Shown: positions 11,318-23,755, counted from the first letter of the stretch. The stretch is 64,000 nt of DNA from Siphonodentalium dalli (GCA_032622095.1 CP136067.1:59189899-59253898); one strand, 5' to 3'. Made by a program: numbers and translations. The notes: generated from the letters alone by a model not told the origin.

Positions 11318-12700
11318 CATATTTAATATAATTCATGGACATAAATTTACCTATATTTTACTAACTTTAGTTAATGGCTTTTCTAGTCAATTTCTACTCA
11401 CACTGTGCAAGCTTAATGTGCCTTCTCAGTGCAAGATTATAATCCGCTGTACATTTTGAAAAACATAATTTGTAAATGTTTAGATTAATTTGATGTATAC
11501 TGAGATAGCCGTATCGTAACTATAATCATGAGCTAATTATCAAACTCTAGCTAAATTCATGATTCCAGACCCATTTACTGAACCTGTTTTGACTCCAATT
11601 TCAAACTTTAGAGCATAACATATTATATTTGGAAACATGCAAAAAAGAACTGTTATATCTTTCCATATATGTCAGACAGTGTCTGTTAATTCGAGGGTCA
11701 CTAAGACGTTGTTGTTGTTAACAATAGATTTATCTTTTCAAATACCCAAAAATCTAAATTGTATCATATCACTAGATTATAGTATGATAGGACACCATTA
11801 TACTGTTTAATTAACTTCAATTTTAAGTTCGTGTGCGAGTAAGCCTGTTTATGGGAATACGGGGTAGGAATTTCTCAATATTTCATGACGTTTATCATGG
11901 ATTTTTTTTTAGATCGGGCGTGGTATATATTTAAGTTTTTCTTTTAGAAATCATATTGATTATCACTCCACATTGTTTTTGTTTTCTTGTTAACTTGTTT
12001 GTATATCAATAAATTTTAAATTCGCCTCTCACGTCTTGTGTCAAATATTGTTATACGCCTCGCAACTGAGAAATATAAAAACAGCCCACAATCGACTAGC
12101 TGTTTCATTCTATACAGGACGCTGTTTGCTTTAATAGCAGAAGTATATATCTGAAAAGTTGTCAGATTTTCATTCCTGGAGGCCACGTTGGTGACCATCT
12201 TATAGTAGGAGTGCCCAATGTCTGCCATTGCATATATATAAATTAAAGCGCCTTGGTATTAGGAATGTGGAAGAAAAGACCCGATACAATATAATGCATT
12301 GACAAACAACCGGTATAGTGGACGCTTATGTTGTTTAGACATCTACTTGATTTTCTTGTGAAATATCCGAAAAATGCAGGAGACAGGGCTGGAAACCTAT
12401 CTCGTAAATTGTTTTTAAAAATGGCGTCAAGATATCACGTCTGGCCGTTTTAACATTCGTTTGTTTCTCTATTTCCCAAAGATATCAGCAAACATTTGGC
12501 TAATGAGCTATCTCCCAACAAATTATCTCGGATATTGCAGAAGCCGCGGATATCGAACATATTTGTTTCTAATGAGATTTTGGCGTTGACAATTCATAAC
12601 ATCAGACGTCACTTGAACAGCTAATGTTATATCTTCTGAATATTAATTTTATATGTGGACTTGTTTCATAGAGTGTTTACAAAAATTGTTACATATAGAG
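11318..12700. other. Intergenic, nothing recognised
   Basis: AT-rich sequence with no gene, repeat or terminal inverted repeats that I can support. Confidence 0.5.
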
Positions 12701-12842
12701 GATCTCACATGAGTTACTATTTTATACGGAATTTATCAACCGAGTTCACTAAATTCGATTTGAGCCGAGGTTTACCGAGGCTCAAATAGAATTTAGTGGA
12801 CGAGGTTGATAAATTACGTATAAAATAGGACGAGTGTGAGAT
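12701..12842. mobile_element. Hairpin MITE, GAGGATCTC family
   Basis: About 142 bp fold into one hairpin: GATCTCACAT...TATTTTATACG at the left pairs with CGTATAAAATA...TGTGAGATAC at the right, through a GAGCCGAGG/CGAGGCTC centre. It is preceded by ATATAGAG like the copies at 23453, 42021 and 58232. Confidence 0.7.
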
Positions 12843-13109
12843 ACTTTTTATCACATGATAAAATAAACGCGAAGAAATGCGAAATATCCATCGAAAACAA
12901 CGATAAAAACCGCAGCGATCGCAAGTCATTTGAAGAACGATGTGACGTCATCGCACGCGCTAATATTAAACGTGTCTCTTATCGATAATTATGAAACTGC
13001 TTTTATGGGCCAATTATGTGATAAATAGCTCATACGCTATCTTTGTGGGTTAAGTTATATTGTATATAATTATGGAGAACACGATTAATACTTACTTTTA
13101 TTTGATGGG

Positions 13110-13998
13110 GTCCCACTAAAAGCCGACCTTACAAGACGGTTCTTGCCCCATCGTGCAGAATAGACATGTATGTACCAAAGTTCAAATCCCCCAAGTCGGT
13201 ATCTCGAAAGGAACCGCCATCGTTAACCCCCAACGTACGGCCGGTTCTGCCTGGACCCCCTAGCTGTCTGACGACGGAAAGAGATATATTATCATGCTTC
13301 GAATACCCCTCTGCACCCATTGACGATCGGGCAAGTTGTTAGCTAAAACAGGAAGTGGAAATATTAACACCTACGCTATACGGTCGCAAAATATGCATGT
13401 ATACTCACAAACACAAAGGGCAACACCCGACCGTACCGCACAAGGAGTTCGAACGCGTTGGTCCCTGCATTATATTGTGCAGAATACACACATACCGCGA
13501 CGTACGTACCACAGTTCCATTCCCAAAGCCAGTAGTTTGAGAGGAACCGCCATTGTTAATCCCTAATTCACGGCCGGTTCCGCTTGGTACGCAAAACAAT
13601 AAAAAAAAGGCACCGACCGGACTTCCCTTAGCTGGCCGACCATGGAAAGTGATATACTATCATGTTGCGAATACCACACTGCATCCACGGGCGATCGGGC
13701 AAGATGTTAGCATAGTCGGAAGTGGATATATTAACACCAACACTACTGTCGGATTCGCTATGTACATGCACTAAAAACACAGCTGACCGTACCAATCTCC
13801 GGGAGTCAGAACGAGATAGTTCTTGCTTCGTGCACCATCGTGTAGAATATTCATGTATATACAAAAGTGCCGTTCCCCAAGTCAGTATATAGCTGGAGCC
13901 GAACGAACATTGTTAAACTCTAACTTACGGTCGGTACTTTTTTTGTTCTGTGTACCAGGCGGAACGGGCCGCAAGTTAGAGGTTAACAATGGCGGTTA
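13110..13998. repeat. Three degenerate ~345-bp tandem copies plus terminal inverse
   Basis: Blocks resembling GGAACCGCCATTGTTAA followed by CGGCCGGTTC recur near 13205, 13540 and 13895. Around them similar wording also repeats (GGTTCTTGCCCCATCGTG, CATCGTGTAGAATATTC). The last block is followed by its reverse complement (about 13955-13998), forming a hairpin. Open frames here vary between copies, so I do not call genes. Confidence 0.6.
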
Positions 13999-15675
13999 GG
14001 GTGGATACACACATGCATGTAATTTCTGTATGTAAAATCCACACATGGTCACACCAATCATTGATAGCATTAGTCGCCTGCGCGCGATCGGACGATTTCA
14101 ACAGGTGAGACCAGTGAGCAGTTATAAACCATTATCAAACTAACTGATATCAAGAAATTTCAGGCCAGTCATAAATTCTTTCATGGATGCCGAAATGAAT
14201 AAATCCTGTCTGATATCTGTTGCTGTTTTTCACGAGTTTTAATTAATTTCGAAAAGTGGATTTGAATCCGCCGATTTTATACTTTATTTGTTTCTCGTCA
14301 TTTCAGGGTCATCCAAAATAAAATAAAATGTGCAGAATTTGAAGCTCTTTTACGGCGATTGTGATACACGAGTGTTTAATGTCACATAAACAATCCGATA
14401 TGGTGCTCTCGTGTCTTGAATAACAGGCATTGGAAAATTAAGACAGACATTTATACCGGTTCGTTGAGATTCCTCGGATAGTTTCAGAGCGAGCTCATGT
14501 GATAACATTCAATTGGGATTTCCATGCAAATATCCATTTCAGCGCCAAAAAATTAATGCAGGTACGGCGTTGAAAGTAAAAAGAGTGACACCCCCCCATT
14601 TTCACCCATAATTTACATAACAGTATATGTTTCTCAACCCAAAGGTTGAACAAGTTCCTAACTGTCACAGTTTTAGCTTGTACACGTTTGAATTATAAAA
14701 TTTTGGACCATAATCCATGATTGGGGAGGGGAGCTGGTTCTTGAAAGCTTCGAAAAACCAAGGGATTTAGTTGAATGTGTCAGTCGGGATTATCTGGGCA
14801 TGAATGTACAAAATGATTAACTTAAATATTCCATAGTTGTGAATTTTGCGTATACATAATTATATAACACAAGAGAGGAAATGTGACGTAGTTGGGAACT
14901 CGTAGAGCTAGACAATCCTTTTCCCCGAATGAAGACACACAGCAACACCACCTTCTGTACTTCTGTAATTTAAAGCTGTAATACTATGTTCATAATTATG
15001 TGAATAGCATAAATTGCTGAATATTAGATTAATCACTCGTAGCAAACAGACACGACAGAAATAACTGTCAACTACAATATTTATAAGTCAGGAGTTGCTT
15101 CGTGGCTTCATGTTGGGGGGGGGGGGGTCAGGACTCAGACTGGTGCATGCACCCACCCACCCGTCGAGGAAATATGCAATGGTCAGTCCGGTAGCTTCCG
15201 GGATAATATAGCCCCCAATGTTGGGGATCATATAGTCCCTGCGTTGGGGAAATCCTGGGGCCATCACAGGTATAAAAAAAAAGAGAAGACTGACAATGAT
15301 TTAAACAGAAAGTCCAACATTTGGGTTATCGCGCGAACAATTATTTTAAGCGGCCTGACGACTTCGTTCAGTCAACGGCTCTCTGCACGTTCAGAGCTTG
15401 GCTCACTGTGGTCAAACATAGCCGCAATGATTTGATTGTCAGCGGACACGTATTACATGGTCTGTATGATCCACGTAAAACGACAAATACACGACATTTA
15501 CAGAGATTACATGCATGTGTGTATCCACCCTTATACAGCGCCCTATCCCACAATAACACACATATTCACTGCATCCATTTCTTATATTTATATAGCTTTT
15601 GGATTATTTATTACTATAAAAAAGCTGAATGTAGTCAGGACTACATATTTTCACAAAATATGCCGATAATTTGAG
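13999..15675. other. Intergenic, nothing firm
   Basis: Low-complexity patches (poly-G near 15115-15127) and no supported gene. Short open frames at 15244-15669 overlap in several frames and lack motifs. Confidence 0.5.
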
Positions 15676-15960
15676 ATTAGCCCACGCAGCACATTAAGTC
15701 AGCCCAATATAATATTTCCAAACAATTAGCAAAGATAACGTGATCGATTTAAACAACTGGCTTCAGACGCAATTCAGCTGAACTTTGAAAAGCAGGCCCA
15801 ATTATTTTGCTGATCGTTTTAGTGATTATGTCAGATTAGGTCAATAATTTGTGACGTTCTGTTCGTGTCACGGTCTGTGTGTTATTGGTGTATGAGACGG
15901 GTGACCCAATTGACAGTTGACCATACACCGAACAGGATTTAGGTAACACAGACGGGCTAT
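15676..15960 (-). repeat. Dispersed ~235-bp repeat, copy A
   Basis: Read on the minus strand this matches copies at 39240-39480 and 61110-61325: a block with CAATTGGGTCACC, AATAACACACAGACCGT, CGTCACAAATT, CAGCAGAATAATTG-like and CAGCTGAATTGCGTCTGAAG segments in the same order. It has no terminal inverted repeats or coding frame. A SINE-like or otherwise conserved element is possible. Confidence 0.65.
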
Positions 15961-16398
15961 GTAATTATTTGTCTATAAAGGCATAATCCAGTGTTTTTTT
16001 TTCTATCATAATTTTCCGTGAAATCTATAGATGGAATGCATGCAATTTTCATTGCATGACTGAGGGTGCTAACAATCTCTGATATCAAAATAGCTCCCAA
16101 AACTGTCCCATGAATGTGATGTAAATTCTAAATAAAATTTTCATTAATTGATAGAGCTTTTCCGGACATGCGTCCTTGATTCATAATCTCATATTTCATA
16201 CCCCGGAATTGGCCGTATATAACATTTGCTGGGAAAAGATACACCATCTTTAAAGTGTGTCAAGGCCTCATACACATATCCATGTGCATGCTGTCACACC
16301 ACTACTAACTGAAAGAATATGCGTACCATTCCATTATGTTGCATCCGTCTATCATCTCAGGTGCGAGAATTGTATGGCATGTGTACTCGTCCAATAAA

Positions 16399-16712
16399 TT
16401 AAAGGTACTCAATCCGCTAAAACTCCTCTCAATTACTATTTCAATGGCTTCTGTTTGAATAGAGTTTTGGTGTAGAAATCTCGAGCAGGATACGAAATTG
16501 ACGGCAATTATTAGTACTCATCTCGAGAACATAACAAATTTCAAAAATCAATATCTAATAACTCTAAGCTTTGTTTGATGGGTTCCTCGACTCGAATCAA
16601 ATATGTTTTACCCCCAAAGCCAAAGAAATTGTAATATAGGACCCTCTGATCGGATTGTTGTTGTTGGAATCTGTTGAGATGGGGACCCTCTTTACGGATT
16701 GAGTACCTTTAA
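16399..16712. mobile_element. MITE with TTAA-type ends (AAGGTACTCAATCCG family)
   Basis: TTAAAGGTACTCAATCCG at 16399-16416 is mirrored exactly at 16695-16712, giving a 314-bp element with TTAA at each end. Related fragments occur at 26690-26830, 27315-27440 and 57238-57742, sharing TCAAAAATCGATATCT and GGTTCCTCGACTCGAATC segments. It is non-coding. Confidence 0.75.
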
Positions 16713-16815
16713 ACAGTTATAGTTTGTCGGATTCATTTATTTGCAGACGATGACTCAAGAATCACTAGAATGTTGAACCCATATATACACATTACAACGG
16801 TATACACGGGGACAT

Positions 16816-17918
16816 GTCTCTATTCCGAAGGTTCTCTATTCCGAAGGTTCGCTATTCCGAAGGTTCACTATTACGAAGGTTCGCTATTCCGAAGGTTTTC
16901 TTATTTTAAAGGTTAATTCTATATTCTAAAGTATTGAGAGGGTTTCTTATCACGAAGACTCTTTTTATGAAGGAAATAACTTAAAACATTAAAACAATAA
17001 ATGTGATTTTTGTTTGTTTTCGCGGGTTTCCTTGATATTTAATGTCATTACGTATAACGTTATTTCTCAATACATTTTCACGTCACGCAGCCCACACAAT
17101 TTCCATACGATTTAATGCCGTCACGTATTATGTTATATCTCAATAATCTTAGAGGCATGAATACGCCAGATAAAGCACTTAATTTTCGTGGCACCGATTA
17201 TTTTTTATAGTGCCTTGATATACGGTTTAATAACAATATATGCCACAAAATATGATTAAAATACTATAATTCATCACAATGTGAAACGTCTGTGTATCAG
17301 AAGATGCCCATAGAGAAATAGAAAACAAATAATACACTTTGCGCAACAAACCCAGATGAAACTTAATCACAAAAACACGTCGGTAACTCAGCAAAAAACA
17401 TGTTCACAGATTATTACACCGGATAAGTTGATAATACAATGTTAGAGAGCTTCCTATTTCAAATGGTATATAATATGGCATATATTTTATATTGTGATCT
17501 GGGGGTTCGAAAATGAAGTGGGCCTTTAATTTTGATGTTTCTTTCAAATACAGAGTGCCAGTTCGGACAGACTGTATCTCTTACCTGTAGTTTATTTCAG
17601 TCATACAGTCATCGTGTTTTCAACTTTCCATAATAAACGATAAACTGATACTGTCTTCTTGCTATTAATAACCGACATCTGGGACAATCTGGCAATTAGA
17701 ACGGGGTATATAAATGTAATATATGTGAATACTAGTGTAATAGTATTTTTTGTGGGGGTGCAAATTTTGATTCATTTCTGGTTAAATACGCCCAGAATAG
17801 AAAACCTTCGGAATAGCGAACCTTCGGAATAGCGAACCTTCGGAATAATGAACCTTCGGAATAGGGAACCTTCGGAACAATGAACCTTCGGAATAGCGAA
17901 CCTTTGGGATAGAGAACC
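16816..17918. mobile_element. Element with ends made of inverted 14-bp arrays
   Basis: The left end is five or six copies of a 14-bp unit (CTATTCCGAAGGTT and variants, 16816-16900). The right end carries about seven copies in reverse complement (17800-17918). The 1.1-kb element encodes no protein and contains a complete copy of a second MITE (17171-17529). Foldback-type transposons such as FB and Galileo also have repetitive terminal inverted repeats; this assignment is by structure only. Confidence 0.7.
17171..17529. mobile_element. MITE, TAAAGGCCCACTTAATTTTCG family, copy 1
   Basis: The left end TAAAGCACTTAATTTTCG and the right end CGAAAATGAAGTGGGCCTTTA are near-inverse. The interior (AGTGCCTTGATATACGG, ATGGTATATAATATGGC) matches copies at 39495-39969 and 63880-64000. 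It is nested inside the array-terminated element at 16816-17918. Confidence 0.7.
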
Positions 17919-18131
17919 CTACCAGCATTATCCACATCAGCACAAATGCATATATTTCAAACGTTCTCAGCGTGGTGGTAATACAGCAGCTTAACCACCA
18001 CTAACCACCACAAAGAATTCCTTGATTGGCTTCTTTAATGTGAATATATTTTCATTTTGTCATCGATGCCAACTCTTTGGGATTATCTTTTATAATTTCT
18101 TGGTATTCTGAGATTTTCATTGAGCTCAAAA

Positions 18132-19135
18132 TCACCCCCGTGTACGTGGTATCGCCAAAACCGAGGGTATCGCCAAAACCGAGAATATGGGAAAGTCATT
18201 TTCACGTATATGATATGGGGATATGTTTGTTTCTCATCGTAATGCAGGCATCGAGCATCGTATGTGTATGTCCACGCGAAGCAGGAGTATTTATCCACTA
18301 GTTGTCATTAATTTTCCCAGATCAGACCATTAATGTTTTTTTGGCGAATTTTTTCAATGGTGTTTTTACTTTTGCTCACTCAAATATTCGAGAACATCCA
18401 TTCACTGGTATAGTTCCTGGACTCCCACCCTTCCAAAACAAATGCCGGTATATAGTTGAATCTGTCAATGAAGCATACGATTTGACAGAATTTAAAAAAT
18501 CCCTGTCGTTCTCAATATCCGCGCGATATGAAGGGACCACTGTCGGTCCAGAAAGATGCGAACGGCACAGATGAAGATGCGCCAAACGCCGAGTTTCTGT
18601 GCAGTAAATATACGTATTACTTAAGGAGTTGTGATGAGTTTTCGAGTGTTTTTATGTGTATCTGAGACTGGTAAATTGGACTGCGAATGTCATCTGAAAT
18701 ATGAATCCATAACATATTCGAAATAGTGTGTGCATATATATTATGAATGTGTTTCAATTGAAATTAATTGAACATCCATCTCAACATTCAGATTTGCGAT
18801 CTCAAGAACGTGAATGAATGATAGCGCGATGCCTTGATCACACGCACGTGAATGCTGCCGTTTGCATGCATGCACCTAATCGGATATTCGTTTAGTATTA
18901 ACATGCTTGGAGTTTGTATATAGACCACACATGCCGGACGACACGCTACGGCGTATCAACGATTTGTTATAATCATGTTTATTTTACAGACTTTATGACT
19001 CTTTCCCACTCAAGTAGACCGTTCCGCGACAATGAAACCGAATCATCTTATCGAATATGCATATATCGTATTGCTCCAAATTATGCAATTCTGGCTTTTT
19101 AAGAGTCATCAGATAATATTGTAACGATTCTATGT
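18132..19135 (+). repeat. Left arm of a 3.1-kb inverted repeat
   Basis: About 1,004 bp that recur, nearly identical and inverted, at 20219-21242. The outer edge starts TCACCCCCGTGTACG and includes two copies of a 17-bp unit, GGTATCGCCAAAACCGA. Open frames of 70-100 codons inside the arm occur on both strands and are duplicated with it; I recognise no domain in them. Confidence 0.85.
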
Positions 19136-20218
19136 AGCACATGTGTCTATGTAGCACATGTAGTCATCTTACCAACTTATAACACCATGTTTAAACAAAC
19201 TCAAACCAGACCATGCGGTTTTGATAAATAACGTATCTTCCTCAGATGAAGCTATATATATATATCTGGGGAAGTGTTACGTTACACCAACACACCACTG
19301 TCACATCCCTATAACCGAGTGGATGAATTAGCCGACTAAAAGACAGAACATGTGGTCTTCGGATGTAGCCTAGTATGTTCGCGGATAGAGCACGTATAAA
19401 TATTTATCTTTTTTCCTGTGATGTTTTGTATAAGAATTATCATTGGAAATTGCTCGTCTGACCGCCACCATGTGCTATGGTGTCCATTTTTTTCTGTTGA
19501 ATGGTTTAACAGAGGTTAAGACTCCGCCCCAACAAAACAAGTACTCTCCCCGAAGACAAATAAATTTATGATGAATGACACGTTATACTCATCATCGGGC
19601 CTCGTGAAAGTTGGCACGAGTGGAGCTATAATCACAACAATTATCTCTGTATGTGAACAAAGCAAAAACAGCCAGTCCGCATAAAATCATAATAAAATTA
19701 TAATGGATCCCTTAATCAGTCAATTCGTCCGGTCCCTTGTGTGTTGCGCGGATATTTTGTGGCATCTCGAATTTAGTATTATGAAATATCATGTCTGAAT
19801 CAGATGCGCCATTGGAAATTGTGCCCATAGACGAAGCGTTAGGGAAAGTCAGATGCGACTTGACGCTGAACATCCATAACAATTTTGGTTAGAACCATAA
19901 ATCAAACTCAGGACGGAGATAAGATTCATTTCGGTTAAACATACATATCAATTACAGTATATGCAACCTATACGATAACATAATGAAGTCTTGTGTAAAT
20001 ATTATGCCCACTAAATATGTGGTCCTAGGGCTAAATTAGAAAAGTTATAAACTATAGTGCAATTTACATGTGCACATAACAATCATGGCAGTATACACAT
20101 GTTCCACAGTGAAGTGTTTATTATAAATAGCAGTAACTTTGTTGTGGGGGTGTGTGAGGGTGTGTGTGAGGGTCTGTGTGTGTGTGTGTACATATATGTT
20201 CGGATGTTTAGTGTGTTA
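19136..20218. other. Spacer between the inverted-repeat arms
   Basis: About 1.08 kb of unique sequence between the arms, including a (TG)n-rich stretch near 20145-20192. No gene seen. Confidence 0.6.
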
Positions 20219-21242
20219 ACATAGAATCGTTACCATTTTATCTGATGACTCTCAAAAAAGCCAGAATTGCATAATTTGGAGCAATACGATATATATATGT
20301 ATATTCAATAAGATGATTCGGTTTCATTGTCGCGTAACGGTCTACTTGAGTGGGAACGAGTCATAATTTAAAGTCTGTAAAATAAACATGATTATGACAA
20401 ATCGTTGATACGCCGTAGCGTGTCGTCTGGCATGTGTGGTCTATATACAAACTCCAAGCATGTTAATACTAAACGAATAACCGATTAGCTGCATGCATGC
20501 GAAACGGCAGCATTCACGTGCGTGTGATCAACAGATCAAGGTATCGCGTCATCATTCATTCACGTTCTTGAGATCGCAAATCTGAATGCTGAGATGAATG
20601 TTCAATTAATTTCAATTGAAACACATTCATAATATATATGCACACAATATTTCGAATATGTTATGGATTCATATTTCAGATGACATTCGCAGTCCAATTT
20701 ACCAGTCTCAGATACACATAAAAACACTCGAAAACTCATCACAACTCCTTAAGTAATACGTATATTTACTGCACAGAAACTCGGCGTTTGGCGCATCTTC
20801 ATCTGTGCCGTTCGCATCTTTCTGGACCGACAGTGGTCCCTTCATATCGCGCGGATATTGAGAACGACAGGGATTTTTTAAATTCTGTCAAATCGTATGC
20901 TTCATTGACAGATTCAACTATATACCGGCATTTGTTTTGGAAGCGTGGGAGTCCAGGAACTATACCAGTGAATGGATGTTCTCGAAAATTTGAGTGAGCA
21001 AAAGCAAAAACACCATTGAAAAAATTCGCCAAAAAAACATTAATGGTCTGATCTGGGAAAACTAAATGACAACTAGTGGATAAATACTCCTGCTTCGTGT
21101 GGACATACACATACGACGCTCGATGTCTGTATTACGATGAGAAACAAACATATCCCCATATCATATACGTGAAAATGACTTTCCCATATTCTCGGTTTTG
21201 GCGATACCCTCGGTTTTGGCGATACCACGTACACGGGGGTGA
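20219..21242 (-). repeat. Right arm of the 3.1-kb inverted repeat
   Basis: The reverse complement of 18132-19135, with scattered substitutions and small indels. The inner edge starts ACATAGAATCG and the outer edge ends CGGGGGTGA. Divergence looks low (a few percent by eye), so the duplication is recent or the arms have been corrected against each other. Could be a large foldback transposon or the paired ends of a larger deleted element. Confidence 0.85.
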
Positions 21243-21365
21243 AAATGGTCGTGCGGCACACTTGAGGAAAATACATTTTATTTCGTTGCATGGAATATTC
21301 ATTATACTGAATGGGGAAGTCATAATACAAGTGGAATTTATTAATCAGAGAAATTGTCATCCCTG

Positions 21366-21930
21366 AACATGAATCAGTGAGACTCGGTATTCCAAAATTA
21401 AATGAAATTGTTCCCTATGACTCAATTCACAAACAGATAAATGACATTAAAATCAAATTGAATGAAAGCCAGATAGAGAATTTTAAAACTGTTATTTTCA
21501 ACGATGACAAATGTTCGGGCGCATTCAAGCTACGGACGTAACGTGTAGTCAAACAACAGTACACACAGGACACATATCTTAATATTGTCCAGACTATCGA
21601 CACACAGATTATGTTTTGTAAACTAAGAATTAGTAATAATAACTTGGAAATTGAAAAGGGTCGCCATAAACAGCCAAAAGTGTCACTTGATGAAAGAATT
21701 GGTAGGAAATGTAACATGGATGTTTAGAATGATGAACACTTCCTTGTGCGCTGAAACACATGTGATAAGAGCATTACACACTTCTTTGATGAGATAGGGA
21801 TGACTAGTGATAAATTTATTGAATTGAATGATGGCTAAAAATTCCAATACATAATATCTATCTATACAGGAATTGTATATTTATCCACTGAAGAGGTGTT
21901 TCGGTGATGCAAGTGCAGAAAGAAACAAGT
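21366..21930 (+). pseudogene. LINE-type retrotransposon C-terminal remnant
   Basis: The plus-strand frame reads through KLNEIVPYDS, then CKLRISNNNLEIEKGR, DERIGRKCN and DEHFLV, broken by stops near 21539 and 21724 and by later changes. The pattern (K-LRIS-x-LEIE-GR, then R-x-C-x2-C-like, then DE-HFL-x-C) is the C-terminal region after the reverse transcriptase of many invertebrate LINEs. Several of the expected cysteines are lost. It starts about 120 bp past the right arm of the inverted repeat. Confidence 0.65.
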
Positions 21931-22016
21931 GCATGGCTATTAGTTTTAATAAGTTAAAAGTTACGATAGCAACTATGTCATCTTACAAGCATAATTAGGA
22001 TGGGTTGATCCGCCAT

Positions 22017-22337
22017 TCATTCCAGGATTTGTATTAACTTCCATCTTTGCCGGTACTTTGAAACGAGTACGCATGAAGAACAGATCACAGACAAGAAACT
22101 GGCGTTCGAGTCTTGGTTCCAACCGCTTAACAATCCGGCTCCATAAGCAACATCGAAAAACGAATTTTCAGCGAGATGTGTAGCAGAGGGCAGGTTATTC
22201 TGGCCAGATTTTCGATACATACATATTCTTTCGATGTAGAATGTTGTATATATCGAACTATCAATTTCCGCTAAAAGGAATAAGAGAAAGATCGAAGCAC
22301 TAATGACAGCAATGGATTTCCTCGTGGTGGTGGTCAT
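22017..22337 (-). CDS. Hypothetical small membrane-anchored or secreted protein
   Basis: A 106-residue minus-strand frame starting at ATG 22335-22337. It opens MTTTTRK and then has a hydrophobic stretch (about residues 8-22, SIAVISASIFLLFLLA) like a signal peptide or signal anchor. The rest has four cysteines and a basic end (SKYRQRWKL). Upstream on the same strand a good 3' splice site (TTTATTTTTCCAG, about 22374-22386) precedes the start by about 36 bases, with a branch-like motif further up, so this could be a coding exon after a 5'-UTR intron. I do not recognise the family. A type II glycosyl- or sulfotransferase stub is possible but unproven; it may also be a relic. Confidence 0.35.
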   Translation of the reverse strand: MTTTTRKSIAVISASIFLLFLLAEIDSSIYTTFYIERICMYRKSGQNNLPSATHLAENSFFDVAYGAGLLSGWNQDSNASFLSVICSSCVLVSKYRQRWKLIQILE

Positions 22338-22479
22338 GGTGAGGTTCACTCATCAGACCGCAGCATCGTAAATCTGGAAAAATAAAGCAGAATATATACT
22401 AGGTTAATTTTGTATTTTTTACAGAGTTATATATGGACGGCCATTTGGTCTAAAACATGTCAAATCAAAATAGTTAGGT

Positions 22480-22700
22480 ATTAACCAACAATCAATAAGT
22501 CAATTCCAACTTAATAGAAGTCAAATGAAAATTATTAGATGTCGAATAAAGCAATTCCAACTTAACAGTCAATTTAAAATCAATATGCGTCAAAGGAAAA
22601 TATAAAAGAGGTTGAATAAAAGCAAATAAGTTATTTCCAACTTAACAGAAGTAATTTAAAAATAAAAACACGTCAATACTAAAATTATACGTTAGATAAC
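22480..22700. repeat. Degenerate minisatellite with TTCCAACTTAA units
   Basis: Units containing ATTCCAACTTAATAGAAGTCAA and then a run like AAATCAATACGTCAAATGAA recur every 50-80 bp. The same repeat returns at 23535-23755, so the array seems to be interrupted by about 0.8 kb containing hairpin elements. Confidence 0.65.
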
Positions 22701-22995
22701 AACCAATACCAAAATCACAATACGTAATCAATGAGAAAGAACTCTATCATATCGTATTCAACATTAGACAAAACATTTGTCGCGCAAATTTTAATAGAGG
22801 TAACTAGATGGCGATGTGATGTAATGGGACAGAAATCTTGATATCGTATAATTTGTAATTTGTATTTATAATTTGTAATTCAATCGAACACGTGGGAATG
22901 ATGAAAAAACAATTTAATTATTATAGGCGTCACGCAAAAATAAAGTACATACAGGTACAAAATATATACAGGATCAACAACTCGTCCCAGTTTAT

Positions 22996-23075
22996 CGCGG
23001 AATTTACAAAACTCGTCCAGTAAATTAGGTGTGGACCTCGCCAAAAATTTACTGGACGAGTTTTGTAAATTCCGC
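22996..23075. mobile_element. Hairpin element with ACTCGTCCAGTAAATT stems
   Basis: GCGGAATTTACAAAACTCG at the left pairs almost perfectly with CGAGTTTTGTAAATTCCGC at the right, with a short GTGGACCTCGCC loop. It sits inside the interval that splits the minisatellite. Confidence 0.7.
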
Positions 23076-23452
23076 TGGAATCTGGGGTTGAATTGTAGAA
23101 TCTATTTATTAAATGATCCAAAACCTCGATAAAACATACTTAAATCAACAAATGGGACGTGAAAACTAATATCGGCCTCTATATAAGGAATGCGATGACG
23201 TTTCACGCAACTATGCATTGTTTGCCCGCATACAGAAATAGTCCCATACAAAAAAAGAGACTCTTTCACGCATTTAATGGCGTATATTTAATGTAAAAAC
23301 TTTTCACTCTTCATTCGTTAGAGTTATGTTGGAAAACTAATGGAAGCCATAGTATTTTGAGACATAGAGTACGGAATGTAACCGGAACCGGAAGTCAAAT
23401 TTAGGTCACCTGGCACTATTTCCTGTTATGAAACGAACGTTTAATGTATAGA

Positions 23453-23540
23453 GGATCTCCAACGAGTTATGTTGGGATATAAGATTTTATGAAACGAGTT
23501 TGATAAAATCTTATATCCCAACATAATGAGCTGAAGATCA
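23453..23540. mobile_element. Hairpin MITE, GAGGATCTC family
   Basis: GATCTCCAACGAGTTATGTT...ATAAGATTTTAT pairs with ATAAAATCTTAT...AACATAATGAGCTGAAGATC. It is a stem of about 40 bp preceded by TATAGAG, closely matching the left half of the copy at 58232. Confidence 0.75.
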
Positions 23541-23755
23541 TCGAATAACAGTCAATAAATCAATTCCAACTTAACAGAAGACAATTTAAAATCAATAAAC
23601 GTCAAATGAAAATTATATAGGTAGAATAAAAGTCAACGAGTCAAATCCAACTTAATAGAAGTCATTTTAAAACCAAAATACGTCAAATTGAAATTATAAG
23701 ATGTTTATTAATTTTTATTTGACTTCTATTAAGTTGGAATTTACTTAGATTGTTA
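23541..23755. repeat. TTCCAACTTAA minisatellite, second block
   Basis: Continues the repeat of 22480-22700 with the same unit; the final copies run in the opposite orientation (TTGACTTCTATTAAGTTGGAAT). Confidence 0.6.

Noticed and set aside
13181-13195. GTTCAAATCCCCC as a tRNA B-box
   Set aside because: No A-box at the right distance and the motif is not kept in the other tandem copies.
18302-18574. 90-codon frame in the inverted-repeat arm, duplicated at 20799-21110
   Set aside because: Conserved only because the arm is duplicated; the opposite strand is equally open and no domain is visible.
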